64,000 bases of DNA, from contig JAETNY010000011.1 in the NCBI GenBank assembly GCA_021771915.1, forward strand, positions 1 to 64,000, in the 5' to 3' direction. Of this stretch, positions 1-8,179 are shown piece by piece. A program made the position numbers and the translations under genes. Under the pieces are notes generated by a model. It saw only the letters and a program-made list of their open reading frames with translations. It was not told the origin of the DNA and did not search any database. This stretch comes from Bacillota bacterium. Lineage in GTDB: Bacteria; Bacillota; Dehalobacteriia; UBA4068; UBA4997. Each line of letters begins with the position of its first letter. Positions within the stretch are counted from its first letter, which is position 1.

Positions 1-112
1 GCAGAACCGCATTGGGCTTGGTGGCTTTCAGGCGGCGGAAAAACAGACCGCCAACAGTGGTTTTGCCAGCTCCGGCCAGACCGGTGAAAAAGTAAACCGT
101 TCCTTTATCCAT
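1..112 (-). CDS. cysC: adenylylsulfate kinase (APS kinase), N-terminal part
   Basis: Only the first 37 codons lie in the window. The translation starts MDKGTVYFFTGLAGAGKTT, which has the P-loop GLAGAGKTT typical of APS kinases, the enzymes that phosphorylate adenylylsulfate to the sulfate donor PAPS. The ATG at 110-112 has an AGGAGG ribosome binding site just upstream. It sits 18 bases downstream of the sulfotransferase gene on the same strand, so the two are probably one operon: one makes the donor, the other uses it. Other small P-loop kinases share the motif, so the family call rests on the motif plus this context. Confidence 0.7.
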   Translation of the reverse strand, partial: MDKGTVYFFTGLAGAGKTTVGGLFFRRLKATKPNAVL

Positions 113-130
113 TTAACAATCCTCCCCGAT

Positions 131-2158
131 TTATCTATATAATGGCTGTTCCAGCAGAGCCGGGTCCAATTCCAATTTTTTCATCATATGCAGCGGTTGG
201 CCATTTTTGTTGACAAAACGCAAACCGCCCATCAATATTTCCGCCGCTTTCAGACGGTTTTCTTCAATCTGTTTCATATAGTCATCAATAAGCAATTTTG
301 TAACATCTTGCTGCATTTCAGGCAATTTATCTGGCAAAATTTTTTCATCTAGTCGTTGCTGTTTCATATCGTTTTTAACTTGAACCAAAAGAACATTTGG
401 CAAAGTCATTCTCATAAAATAATTGATTTTATCAAAGTTCTTTATCCATGCCATAACCTGGATTTTATCCACAGGCTGCCCCTGATAATAATGGAAATCA
501 TAGCCATAGTATTCATAAACATCACGCATAAAATATTCAATAAAGGCGCGCTCCGCGTCATTAGTATAATCATCATAGGTTCGGTAAACAGCTGCTGTGC
601 TGAAACCGATATCATTACCCTCCAAGGATTCCGGGTCACGTTCACCAAACAAAGAACAATATGTCATGCTTTCGGTGTATGGCAAATCCAGAAAAGCCGC
701 CAAAGCAGTAAATGTGGCTTTAGGGTTAAGCTTGCCATCCTCAAAGCGCACCAGAACACTATCCTTGAAAAGCCTGTTCTGCCAATCTATCATAAAACTG
801 CGGTTTAAAACTCTGGTAATTACAGCGTCGTTCATATAGTATTTATGTTCAATATCCCTAGTTAACATAAATTTAACTGTTGCTCCATAGCTGGTGGTTA
901 TTCGACGCATAGGAGTAAATGTTTTAATATATTTAAAATCTGAAAGAAAGGATGATTTACATAGGTTTTCGTATTGTTCTGAAATTAGCTTGGCAACACC
1001 GGGTTTAAAATTATAAATATCATATAATATATTGTAAAAATGTGGCTGAAAGAAGATTACTGGCACAATACGTGAAGTTTTATCTATATTTGGTGATGTT
1101 CTTTGTATGTTAATACAATAAAGCGCAACCAAAATATCTTTTAATGTACGATTAGAAAGATTATATAACTCTTCTAATATTTGCGAATCTGCCCAGCCAA
1201 GGTTTTTTTTAGCCTGTTGAAAATTTTTTGCTTCTTTTAATTTTCTTTCGTAATTATTAAAATTCTCAACCAATTCTTCAAAAATATCAGACGGCCATGC
1301 TAAAATATTGGGGTGTGCATCAAGAATTTCATTAAAGAAATCGCCGCCATTATGCGCCGAAAGTTGCGTATGCCAAATCAAACGCTTATATTCCCGAATA
1401 CCCGGCATACGTACCGGATACTGGCTGTAATCTATACCATAACGCTCCTTAAAATCAATGGGATACTGCTCTATTTCATCTTCAATAAGATAGACAATTT
1501 TGCGCTCCTTTAATATATCCGCCAAATCCCAAACCACCAGATATGAGCAGAAAATCTGCCAATCCGTGTAATGCAGATAAATATGGTTCTCCCGACCAAT
1601 ATGCTCGCTTCTGCGCACATTATCATTCAAATATTCCAATTCATACTGTGAAAAAACATCCGCCGCTAAAATCGGCTTCTCCAAATCGGCAAAAAAATTG
1701 TGGCTGATTACCTGATGCTGCGGCGCAAAAAAATCACCAAATCCCTGTTCACGAACATCATAAGGCACATATTTATTATCATCAAAAGGGTAAAATTTAA
1801 CCGGCAAATCTTCAAAATCCGGAAAATCCCGGCGGAAAATATATGGGTATTTCTTCAGCAAACGGCAATTCTTTTCATAACGTTTTTTCTGCATTTTACT
1901 GTTTGGCAAATAAAAAGCCAGCGTCATAATATCTTTAGTTTCCGATTGCATAAAACCGCGTTTATGCAAATCCACAAAAGTGCTAAAAGAAACTTTATAA
2001 TCCTTGCCACTGCCAAACTGCAAAATATATAAGGCGCACTCCATTTCCGCCATTTCGTCAACGCCCTGACACTCATTCAGCGCCAGCTTGAAAGCCTTAA
2101 CAGCTTCTGCCTTTTCATCAAGAGCAGCCATTTTTCTGGCTATTTCTAATGCATGCAT
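131..2158 (-). CDS. sulfotransferase-domain protein, probably modifying surface or flagellin glycan
   Basis: The 675-residue protein has a helical, TPR-like N-terminal stretch (about residues 1-100) and a sulfotransferase-like core. Around residue 269 HTQLSAHNGGDFFNEIL resembles the PAPS-binding loop. Around residue 473 VRFEDGKLNPKATF, followed by AAFLDLPY, matches the usual C-terminal sulfotransferase pattern (YEDL...P...L..FLGLP). The start ATG at 2158 has AAAAGGAG nine bases upstream. It is followed by an APS kinase gene, and upstream lie a YjfB-like motility gene and flagellin. A role in sulfating flagellar or surface glycan is inference from this neighbourhood; the acceptor is unknown. 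Confidence 0.6.
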   Translation of the reverse strand: MHALEIARKMAALDEKAEAVKAFKLALNECQGVDEMAEMECALYILQFGSGKDYKVSFSTFVDLHKRGFMQSETKDIMTLAFYLPNSKMQKKRYEKNCRLLKKYPYIFRRDFPDFEDLPVKFYPFDDNKYVPYDVREQGFGDFFAPQHQVISHNFFADLEKPILAADVFSQYELEYLNDNVRRSEHIGRENHIYLHYTDWQIFCSYLVVWDLADILKERKIVYLIEDEIEQYPIDFKERYGIDYSQYPVRMPGIREYKRLIWHTQLSAHNGGDFFNEILDAHPNILAWPSDIFEELVENFNNYERKLKEAKNFQQAKKNLGWADSQILEELYNLSNRTLKDILVALYCINIQRTSPNIDKTSRIVPVIFFQPHFYNILYDIYNFKPGVAKLISEQYENLCKSSFLSDFKYIKTFTPMRRITTSYGATVKFMLTRDIEHKYYMNDAVITRVLNRSFMIDWQNRLFKDSVLVRFEDGKLNPKATFTALAAFLDLPYTESMTYCSLFGERDPESLEGNDIGFSTAAVYRTYDDYTNDAERAFIEYFMRDVYEYYGYDFHYYQGQPVDKIQVMAWIKNFDKINYFMRMTLPNVLLVQVKNDMKQQRLDEKILPDKLPEMQQDVTKLLIDDYMKQIEENRLKAAEILMGGLRFVNKNGQPLHMMKKLELDPALLEQPLYR

Positions 2159-2214
2159 TTAAGCGAACTCCTTTTCATATTTGCTTACAAATCCATTTTC
2201 AGCTTCTTTAAGAG

Positions 2215-2242
2215 AAAGGGCGAGCAAATTGCTCGCCCTTTT
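2215..2242 (-). terminator. rho-independent terminator-like hairpin
   Basis: GGGCGAGCAA and TTGCTCGCCC form a perfect ten-pair inverted repeat around one base, flanked by AAA and TTT, so it could act on either strand. It lies between the YjfB-like gene and the sulfotransferase gene and would separate their transcripts. Confidence 0.7.
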
Positions 2243-2244
2243 AT

Positions 2245-2418
2245 TTATGCTCTTACGTCCAACGTATATGGGCTTGGTGGGAGCATTTCCTGCAATTCCT
2301 GCAAGGCCAGCTCCTCAACGTCCATCGCTTTCTTCTGCATGGAAATTGAATACTGCTGCTCAAGCTTGGCAGCGCTCATGCTCATGGCTGTGGACGCAAT
2401 GCTGTTCATCATATCCAT
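2245..2418 (-). CDS. YjfB-like putative motility protein (57 aa)
   Basis: This short ORF reads from ATG at 2418 to TAA at 2245-2247, with AGGTAGG upstream. The protein begins MDMMNSIASTAMSMSAAKLE and continues with an amphipathic helix rich in Gln and Met, the pattern of the YjfB family of small putative motility proteins. It stands directly downstream of flagellin in the ancestral order. Since the insertion it follows only the last codons of flagellin and lies beyond the recombinase end of the ICE. Its function is not established. Confidence 0.65.
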   Translation of the reverse strand: MDMMNSIASTAMSMSAAKLEQQYSISMQKKAMDVEELALQELQEMLPPSPYTLDVRA

Positions 2419-2479
2419 TTTATAACCTACCTTTCTTTATAACCCTTATGCCGTCCTCTGACGAGGACTTTTAAGAGTG

Positions 2480-2569
2480 GTGCAAATGCGAGAAGTCAGG
2501 CTGCGAGATGAGGAGTCGTACTAAAGTACGTCGACGAAATCAAGCAGAATGACGACGAAGCAGGTGCGC
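2480..2569. repeat. long imperfect palindrome downstream of flagellin
   Basis: A roughly 90-base imperfect inverted repeat centres on CGTAC-TAAA-GTACG (2517-2530). The outer arms (GTGCAAATGC... and ...GCAGGTGCGC) pair with mismatches and G-U pairs. It lies between the flagellin stop codon and the YjfB-like gene. It has the look of a dispersed intergenic repeat and may also fold as a 3' UTR structure or processing site. There is no T-tract, so a simple terminator is less likely. Confidence 0.5.
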
Positions 2570-2586
2570 CGCTATTGAAAGTTCGA

Positions 2587-2670
2587 TTATTGTAACAACT
2601 GCAGAACGCCCTGCGGCACCTGATTAGCCTGCGCCAACATAGCCTGTGCGGACTGTACCAAAATGTTGTT
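2587..2670 (-). pseudogene. fliC: flagellin 3' fragment, severed by the ICE
   Basis: Read on the minus strand, 2670 to 2587 encodes NNILVQSAQAMLAQANQVPQ and then GVLQLLQ and a stop. This is the highly conserved C-terminal D0 helix of flagellins. It has no start codon or promoter of its own. It begins exactly at the 11-bp repeat AACAACATTTT that also ends the 5' flagellin part at 56990-57000. Joining the two at that repeat gives an uninterrupted frame (...TKNNILVQSAQ...) of about 774 residues. Confidence 0.93.
2660..2670. repeat. left attachment repeat (11-bp direct repeat)
   Basis: AAAATGTTGTT at this junction is identical to 56990-57000. On the flagellin sense strand it reads AACAACATTTT and encodes Asn-Asn-Ile plus part of the next codon. 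It is the likely crossover core of the serine recombinases. The exact breakpoint cannot be placed within the 11 bases. Confidence 0.85.
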
Positions 2671-2681
2671 GAACATTCATC

Positions 2682-2695
2682 ATTTGCGGAAAGAA
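2682..2695. repeat. left terminal inverted repeat of the ICE
   Basis: ATTTGCGGAAAGAA starts 12 bases inside the left junction. Its exact reverse complement lies at 56974-56987, three bases inside the right junction repeat. Symmetric arms around a short core are typical recombinase binding sites. Confidence 0.75.
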
Positions 2696-2736
2696 ACGCT
2701 TGATAAAAAAAGGAGTTTTCACTCACCCAAACACTG

Positions 2737-4308
2737 CTATTCAACCAAACCAACAAACCGATAAACCACCTTAATATCCTGCACCAGCTTCCCGTCTATA
2801 CGGCGGCGCTCGCCAACCTCAATATGGTCTATCAACTCATCAATTACGGCTCGGTCAAGTTCCTGCAAATCCAAATATTTCTTTATGCCGGCAGTCCAAT
2901 TCCGCACGCCAACCGCCGCTTGCTCCATTGCCGCCAAATCAACTTGCAGCTTTTTCTGTTGCTCCGTTTGGCTGACTCGCTCCTGCTCATTCCGCCGCAT
3001 AAGCAGAATAAAAGCGCTTTTGTCAATAGAACCGCTGACCTTATCTTCATAAAGTTTAGCGCTTTGCTCCATTAACTCTAGCAAGCGATTTTCGATGTGC
3101 TGAATTTCCTGCCTTAATCCCTCCAATCTTTCAATATCATAATCAGCAAGCTGGGCAACAACCTTTTCTTCATCAAATTGCAGCCTTGCAGCCTGCCCTT
3201 GTATTTCCGCTGTAACCAACGCCTTTAATCGGTTTTCATCAATCGTATGACAAGAGCAAACGCTATGCCCGTAACGCACAAAATTGCCGCAGCTATAAAA
3301 CACTGTCCGCCGCTCCTCGCCAGATTTTGTATGCCTAACCTTACTGTCAGCCGTCAGCTTTGCGCCACAGTCAGCACAAACCAGCTTGCCTGAGAACAAA
3401 CCTTTTTCCGGCTTTTTCTTAGGCGAATAAATCTCCTTAGCCTGCCGGTTTATCAGCTGCACCATTTCCCAAGTTTCTTTTGAAATAAGCGGCTCATGAG
3501 TGTTATCCAATCTGATCCATTCTTCCGGCGGCTTGCGTATTTTGCTCTTATCCTTATAAGTACGATTGCCGGTATAGTTCATAATCAGATTACCGATATA
3601 AACCTCATTATTAAGTATCTTACGAATAATTGCATACTGCCATAAACCGCCTTTAGCCGAAGGTATATGTTCATTATTCAGCAAAGCGGCAATCTTGGCA
3701 TAGGCCATACCCGCCGCCCTTAATTCAAATATCCGTTGCACCACCAAGGAGGTTTGTTCATCTGGCACAAGCTTGTGGCTATCCAAGCCGCATTTGCGGT
3801 AACCATAGGGCGGATTGCTGGAAATATACTGCCCACTGCGTTTTCTGGCGTTAAGCACCGATTGCATTTTTCGGCTCAAATCTTTCAAATGATAATCGTT
3901 AAGAATACTGCGAAAATGCAGCATTGTGGTATCGTCCTCACTATCCAGAGAATCGACCACCGAAACGAAGCGACAACCCAAAGCCGGAAATATTTCCTCA
4001 GTGTAACGGCCAACCTCCACATAATCCCGGCCTAATCTGGATAAATCCTTAACCAGAATAAGATTGATTATCCCGGCTTTAGCGTCCTCCAGCATTTGCC
4101 GAAATGCCGGCCGGTGAAAATTACCGCCGCTCCAACCGTCGTCGCAATACACTTTTGTTTCCAGCCAACCGTGCATTGCAATGAATTTGCGCAAAAGCTC
4201 CTTTTGGTTTTCAATACTTACCGACGCGTTAAACTCGTTTATGCCCTTGGCGGTGAAATCGTCCATACTCAGGCGGCAATATGCGCCAACTTTATATAGC
4301 TGCTGCAT
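2737..4308 (-). CDS. large serine recombinase (second of a tandem pair)
   Basis: The 523-residue protein has the resolvase catalytic domain: nucleophile Ser14 in CRLSMDD, then VKDLSRLGRDY with conserved arginines. A recombinase domain follows (about residues 165-280), then a zinc ribbon (CADCG...C...CSC, about residues 310-355), a coiled coil, and a C-terminal IDELIDHIEVGER segment. This is the TnpX/TndX type that excises and integrates conjugative transposons. The start at 4308 overlaps the previous recombinase gene by 17 bases, which suggests translational coupling. The stop lies only about 65 bases from the element end. Confidence 0.93.
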   Translation of the reverse strand: MQQLYKVGAYCRLSMDDFTAKGINEFNASVSIENQKELLRKFIAMHGWLETKVYCDDGWSGGNFHRPAFRQMLEDAKAGIINLILVKDLSRLGRDYVEVGRYTEEIFPALGCRFVSVVDSLDSEDDTTMLHFRSILNDYHLKDLSRKMQSVLNARKRSGQYISSNPPYGYRKCGLDSHKLVPDEQTSLVVQRIFELRAAGMAYAKIAALLNNEHIPSAKGGLWQYAIIRKILNNEVYIGNLIMNYTGNRTYKDKSKIRKPPEEWIRLDNTHEPLISKETWEMVQLINRQAKEIYSPKKKPEKGLFSGKLVCADCGAKLTADSKVRHTKSGEERRTVFYSCGNFVRYGHSVCSCHTIDENRLKALVTAEIQGQAARLQFDEEKVVAQLADYDIERLEGLRQEIQHIENRLLELMEQSAKLYEDKVSGSIDKSAFILLMRRNEQERVSQTEQQKKLQVDLAAMEQAAVGVRNWTAGIKKYLDLQELDRAVIDELIDHIEVGERRRIDGKLVQDIKVVYRFVGLVE

Positions 4309-5956
4309 AATTCACACCCTCGTCCGCCGTCAGGCAATCGTCAACATTGCCTACATAGCGATACACTATCTTAATATCACGCATCGGCCCAAGCGGAGTT
4401 TGCGCCAACTCGCCAACCTCAATACGGTCAACCAGTTCAAACAAAATACTTTCGTCCAGCTTTTGCAGCTCCGTATACTGCCGGATTAAGGCCAGCCAGT
4501 GATTAACATCCTGACGAACGCCCTGCTTAACCTTAACTTTCTCCTGTAAATCTGGCAGCAAAGCGGCTTTTGCCGCCCGCTCCGTTTCATACTTCTGCAT
4601 TAGCATTTGGAAAACGCCCGGCGTAATATCTCCATTATATTTATCCTCATAGAGATTTTGCATAAGCTTTTCCAATTCAGCCAATCTTTTGTTTACAGCT
4701 TTCAATTCCTGCTCCGCCGAGGCGATAAAACCCCGCTGCTCGCTCTCCTTGAGGTAAACCAGACGCTCCAGCAGGCCGTCATAATCATACTCAGCATACT
4801 GAGCTTTCTCCCGAATATCCGCCAATACTAATTCATAAAGAATTTCCTCGCCAATGCGATGACTTGTGCAGCCGCTTTTGCCGGTACGATAATATGAGCC
4901 GCAGAACAGATATTTCAGCGTTTTTTTCGTTCCGTCATTATATTTTTGATTGACGGTTTTATAAACCATTTTAAAACCGCAATCAGCGCAATATACCAAA
5001 CCACAAAATAAATTATTATTGGTTTTGGCGTTAGATGTTTTACGCACTTTTTTCTGGCTAACCGCTTTTACCGTATGCCAAAGTTCTTGGCTGATAATCG
5101 GCTGATGGGTTCCCTCAACTCTAATCCATTCGTCCTCCGGCTTGTCCACCTGCTTACGGATTTTATAGGATATACTTCCATGCTGTCCTTGCACCATATT
5201 GCCGATATAAGCCTCGTTCTCCAAAATGCACTTGATAGTATTATTAACCCAAAGACGATTGACCTTGCGATTATCCGTCTTACCTTTACGCTGATAATAC
5301 AGCGCGCCCGGCGGCAGAATACCGTCCGCATTAAGCGCCGCCGCAATACCGCAGTAGCTTTGCCCGGCAGCCCTAAGCGCAAATATCCGGCGCACCACTG
5401 GAGCAGTTTCTTCATCAATTACAAAATGGTGCTTATCCTCCGGGTCGCGCAGATAGCCATAGGGCGGAAAAGTTCCCATAAACATACCGTTTTCGGCGCA
5501 GGCTTTTTTCACCGCCTTAACCTTTTTACTGGTATCCCGGCAATAAAATTCATTAAACAAGTTCAAAAAGCACATCACATCGTTGCTGCTGTCCTTGTTT
5601 AGCGTGTCAATGCCGTTGTTAAGGGCAATAAAGCGACAGCCGATACTTGGAAAAAGATAGTCGGTATACTGGCCGAACTCAATATAGTTGCGGCCAAAAC
5701 GACTTAAATCCTTAACCAGAATTACATTGATTTTCTTGGCCTTGGCGTCCTCGATTAAACGCTTAACGCCCGGCCGGTTAAAGTTCGTGCCGGAATAGCC
5801 ATCGTCGATATATACGTCAATTTCATTCCAGCCCCGCTCCCGAACATATTGCTGCAAAAGCAGCTTTTGATTTTCGATACTAACAGACTCGCCGTCCCGT
5901 TCATCATCATTGCTCAGACGGCAGTAGATGCCGACATTGTATGTTTCGTTAGTCAT
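4292..5956 (-). CDS. large serine recombinase (first of a tandem pair)
   Basis: The 554-residue protein has Ser15 in CRLSNDD, VKDLSRFGRNY, a recombinase domain, a zinc ribbon (CADCG near residue 325), a coiled coil and the C-terminal segment FELVDRIEVGEL. It is related to, but clearly different from, the following recombinase, so the pair is not a recent duplication. GGAGGT stands seven bases before the ATG. A promoter with a palindromic operator lies just upstream. Which of the two performs integration and which excision cannot be told from sequence. Confidence 0.93.
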   Translation of the reverse strand: MTNETYNVGIYCRLSNDDERDGESVSIENQKLLLQQYVRERGWNEIDVYIDDGYSGTNFNRPGVKRLIEDAKAKKINVILVKDLSRFGRNYIEFGQYTDYLFPSIGCRFIALNNGIDTLNKDSSNDVMCFLNLFNEFYCRDTSKKVKAVKKACAENGMFMGTFPPYGYLRDPEDKHHFVIDEETAPVVRRIFALRAAGQSYCGIAAALNADGILPPGALYYQRKGKTDNRKVNRLWVNNTIKCILENEAYIGNMVQGQHGSISYKIRKQVDKPEDEWIRVEGTHQPIISQELWHTVKAVSQKKVRKTSNAKTNNNLFCGLVYCADCGFKMVYKTVNQKYNDGTKKTLKYLFCGSYYRTGKSGCTSHRIGEEILYELVLADIREKAQYAEYDYDGLLERLVYLKESEQRGFIASAEQELKAVNKRLAELEKLMQNLYEDKYNGDITPGVFQMLMQKYETERAAKAALLPDLQEKVKVKQGVRQDVNHWLALIRQYTELQKLDESILFELVDRIEVGELAQTPLGPMRDIKIVYRYVGNVDDCLTADEGVNYAAAI

Positions 5957-6004
5957 TATTTTACCTCCCGACTATATCCATACGCTGTGCGGCAAAGTGG
6001 CTCT

Positions 6005-6059
6005 CATTCAAATATTGTTTGAATGATTTAATTATAGCCCATCACTAACCGCAACGCAA
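6005..6059 (-). promoter_or_regulatory. recombinase promoter with palindromic operator
   Basis: On the minus strand TTGCGT (6054-6059) and TATAAT (6031-6036) are spaced by 17 bases, a fair vegetative promoter. Immediately downstream is the palindrome CATTCAAA-N5-TTTGAATG (6005-6025), where a repressor would block transcription start. Sixteen bases of it recur at 56855-56870, upstream of the parB-led operon. Confidence 0.55.
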
Positions 6060-6098
6060 ACTTGTCATCGCCTATTCCGCAATTTTTTTAAAACTTTT

Positions 6099-6263
6099 TT
6101 AAGAAACATTTTCTCCGGCAGCAGCCGCAGCCATAACCTTACGAACGGCCAGCTGTTCCAAAGTTTCCGCTAAATTTTTTTCACCCGTGAAAACGCTGGT
6201 AACCCTATACAGCGTTCCACCAATTTTGACTTCTTTGTAGGAAGTCTGCTGTTTGTTTTCCAT
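6099..6263 (-). CDS. TnpW-like small transposon protein (54 aa)
   Basis: The ORF begins MENKQQTSYKEVKIGGTLYR and reads from ATG at 6263 to TAA at 6099-6101. The pattern KIGGTLYRVTSVF...ETLEQ resembles TnpW-family proteins of Firmicutes conjugative transposons, which sit beside serine recombinases as here. GAGTG lies upstream of the start. The molecular role of the family is unknown. Confidence 0.6.
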   Translation of the reverse strand: MENKQQTSYKEVKIGGTLYRVTSVFTGEKNLAETLEQLAVRKVMAAAAAGENVS

Positions 6264-6703
6264 TGTTATCACTCCAATATATCATTAAATCATAAAAAAG
6301 TATCACCCTTATACGAGGTTTGAATTACAGGCCGCCCTTGGCAGGGCTGTCATAACTCCAAACTGCCGCTATATCACGAACAGCCCAGAGTTCCACCGCA
6401 AGTCTGTGGGTGGGCGTGAGCAAGTATCATTATCATTCGACCACATAATGTAATCCTTTGAACATTACACCGTCTTGGCGGTCAATTTGCCAAATTGATT
6501 TTCATAGTTTACGCTTATCGCTCGTTCATATATAAGGAAGTCTTGGCGGCGCATCCAGCGACTGGACTCCCTCCGGTCGCTATGTTTCGCTCGGGTGTAA
6601 CTTTTGTGCCTGCAATACAAAAATATTAAATTATCAAAGAACCGTTATAGAAAATTCCTCAAATTATACTCAAGAAATTTATCTCTCTATTAAATGCATC
6701 GTT
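6264..6703. other. 440-base intergenic region with palindromic unit and tiny ORF
   Basis: No long gene is seen. A palindromic unit AGCGAC...GGTCGCT lies at about 6558-6581. Its core CTGGACTCCCTCCGGTCGC (6562-6580) recurs with one mismatch at 38059-38077 inside the SLH gene. On the minus strand a 29-codon ORF (6554 to 6465, MRRQDFLIYERAISVNYENQ...) follows a GGAGGGAG sequence. It may be a leader peptide or chance. Confidence 0.35.
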
Positions 6704-7189
6704 TTAAGGCATTTTGTTAAGTAGTTTAGAAAAATTTTTTATAATTTTTTTCTTTGCTGCCGAAATAGAATAATATATACTCACCCTTGATGTGCCGTCT
6801 AAATCTGCAATCTTACTTAAAGATAATCCCTCCACATAATACAACCACAAACGCCGGAACTGCTTTTCAGTCAAGCAAGCCTTAATCTTGGCTACAAATG
6901 CTTGCTGTTCCACATCATTCAAACCTTTTAACAAAACCTGTTCGGCAGATCTGGCATATTCCTCACCTAAAGACTGCTCCTGCATTTTCTTCTGCAAGCG
7001 TTTATAGCTTTGCCCAGCGTTGTATTCCTGACGATACTCATCGTCAGACCACTCTTTCCAATGCAAAAATTCTTCCTCGCTGGCAAACTCATCTTTAGTA
7101 AGGCGGACAATCTCACCAGCCGCATTCTGGCAAACAATAGCCTCTTTATTGTTTTTATTCAAAGCATAGTCGCTCTTTTTGTTAAACAT
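6704..7189 (-). CDS. sigma-70 region 4-like regulator of the ICE
   Basis: The 161-residue protein carries a region 4 helix-turn-helix near its C-terminus (LTEKQFRRLWLYYVEGLSLS, then KIADLDGTSRVSIYYSISAAKKKI, about residues 108-152). There is no region 2, so it is not a complete sigma factor. Such proteins are common in Tn1549-like elements, next to the recombinase module and divergent to an XRE regulator, as here. It probably controls excision or transfer genes; its target is not visible. Confidence 0.7.
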   Translation of the reverse strand: MFNKKSDYALNKNNKEAIVCQNAAGEIVRLTKDEFASEEEFLHWKEWSDDEYRQEYNAGQSYKRLQKKMQEQSLGEEYARSAEQVLLKGLNDVEQQAFVAKIKACLTEKQFRRLWLYYVEGLSLSKIADLDGTSRVSIYYSISAAKKKIIKNFSKLLNKMP

Positions 7190-7500
7190 AAAAAATCTCC
7201 TTTATTTTCAAAATCTCTTTTCTCAGAAACCTTGAAAACAAGGAGGAGAACGACAATTTATATTTTGTACTGTCTTTATGAATTGCAGTACACTATTATA
7301 GCTACAACGTTTCGTTGTACTGCACTGAAATTCACTATTGTAATTCTAATATTTTGCCACGGCTTTTCTTGCATAATTCATCTCCATTAAACATTGATAT
7401 GAACCAGAATAGATAATAAAAGCGCATTACAAAGAATTTAATTAAACTACAATATGTTGTAAAATATATCTATTGTAGAATATATTTGGGGTGAATTAAA
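7190..7500. promoter_or_regulatory. divergent control region with palindromic operators
   Basis: The region separates the minus-strand sigma-like gene from the plus-strand XRE gene. TACAA-TATG-TTGTA (7448-7461) is a palindrome, and CTACAATA (7447-7454) with TATTGTAG (7471-7478) forms a wider inverted repeat just ahead of the XRE gene. These are probable autoregulatory operator sites. GGGGTGA (about 7488-7494) is the ribosome binding site for the XRE gene. Confidence 0.5.
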
Positions 7501-7860
7501 ATGCTGAATTATACCAAATCATTAGGTGAGGCTATAAAAAAAGCACGTCAAGAGCAAGGACTGACTCAAGCCCAATTAGCGGTAAAAGCCAATATTGATG
7601 TGCGTACAGTAATAAATATTGAAAAATTTAGAGGTAACCCCAAAATGGAAGTTTTATATCCTTTAGTTAAAGCGCTAAAAATAGATGCCAGAGAAATTTT
7701 TAATCCAGAAATGCAGAGAGAAACACCTGCGATTCAAAGACTGCGCTTTTTAATTGAAGATTGTAATGAGGAGGAGGCTATTGCTTTAGCTTCTATCATT
7801 CAATCTGTTTTAAATGTAATAAGACAAAAACAAGCAAAAAATAAGCAAAATCCCTTATAA
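7501..7860 (+). CDS. XRE-family helix-turn-helix regulator
   Basis: The 119-residue protein has a Cro/CI-type HTH at residues 9-64 (LGEAIKKARQEQGLTQAQLA then VRTVINIE) and a short helical tail. It is one of the few plus-strand genes of the element and is transcribed away from the sigma-like regulator. That divergent layout, with palindromes at its own promoter, is the usual one for an ICE maintenance repressor. The function is inferred from family and position. Confidence 0.85.
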   Translation: MLNYTKSLGEAIKKARQEQGLTQAQLAVKANIDVRTVINIEKFRGNPKMEVLYPLVKALKIDAREIFNPEMQRETPAIQRLRFLIEDCNEEEAIALASIIQSVLNVIRQKQAKNKQNPL

Positions 7861-7868
7861 AACAAAAA

Positions 7869-7902
7869 AAGTCTGAACCCAAAATCAACTGGATTCAGAC
7901 TT
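7869..7902 (-). terminator. convergent terminator between XRE and KTR genes
   Basis: AAGTCTGAA (7869-7877) pairs with TTCAGACTT (7894-7902). On the minus strand it is followed by seven T residues, so it is a good terminator for the KTR gene, whose stop codon lies in the loop. It can also serve the plus-strand XRE gene. Confidence 0.75.
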
Positions 7903-8091
7903 ATTACTTCGTACCATTTTGAACTGTACCACATCAACTAATGTCTCTGTTTTACATTTACTGCAATAAAGAGGAAAATTGAGCATAACTGTATCAAAAT
8001 ATACGCCAACTTTAGTTTTAGCGCCACAGTTTGGGCAATAAGCCCAACGAAAATCATCTTTATCAGGGTTTTTCCCAGCCTTAATATTCAT
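7885..8091 (-). CDS. cysteine-rich KTR-type small protein
   Basis: The 68-residue protein has two CxxC pairs (YCPNCGAKTK and LYCSKCKTET) that would bind one zinc. Spacing and flanks match the Cys_rich_KTR family found on many conjugative transposons (CPxCGxKT...NFPLYCPKCKxE). It is a stand-alone gene downstream of the lanthipeptide cluster. The family has no known function. Confidence 0.85.
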   Translation of the reverse strand: MNIKAGKNPDKDDFRWAYCPNCGAKTKVGVYFDTVMLNFPLYCSKCKTETLVDVVQFKMVRSNKSESS

Positions 8092-8179
8092 AAAAATAAC
8101 ACCTTTCCAACGATATTATTAACTCTGCGTCTTGCGTCCGGTTTTTCATAATATCGCATTTTTCAGATATTCAGATACC

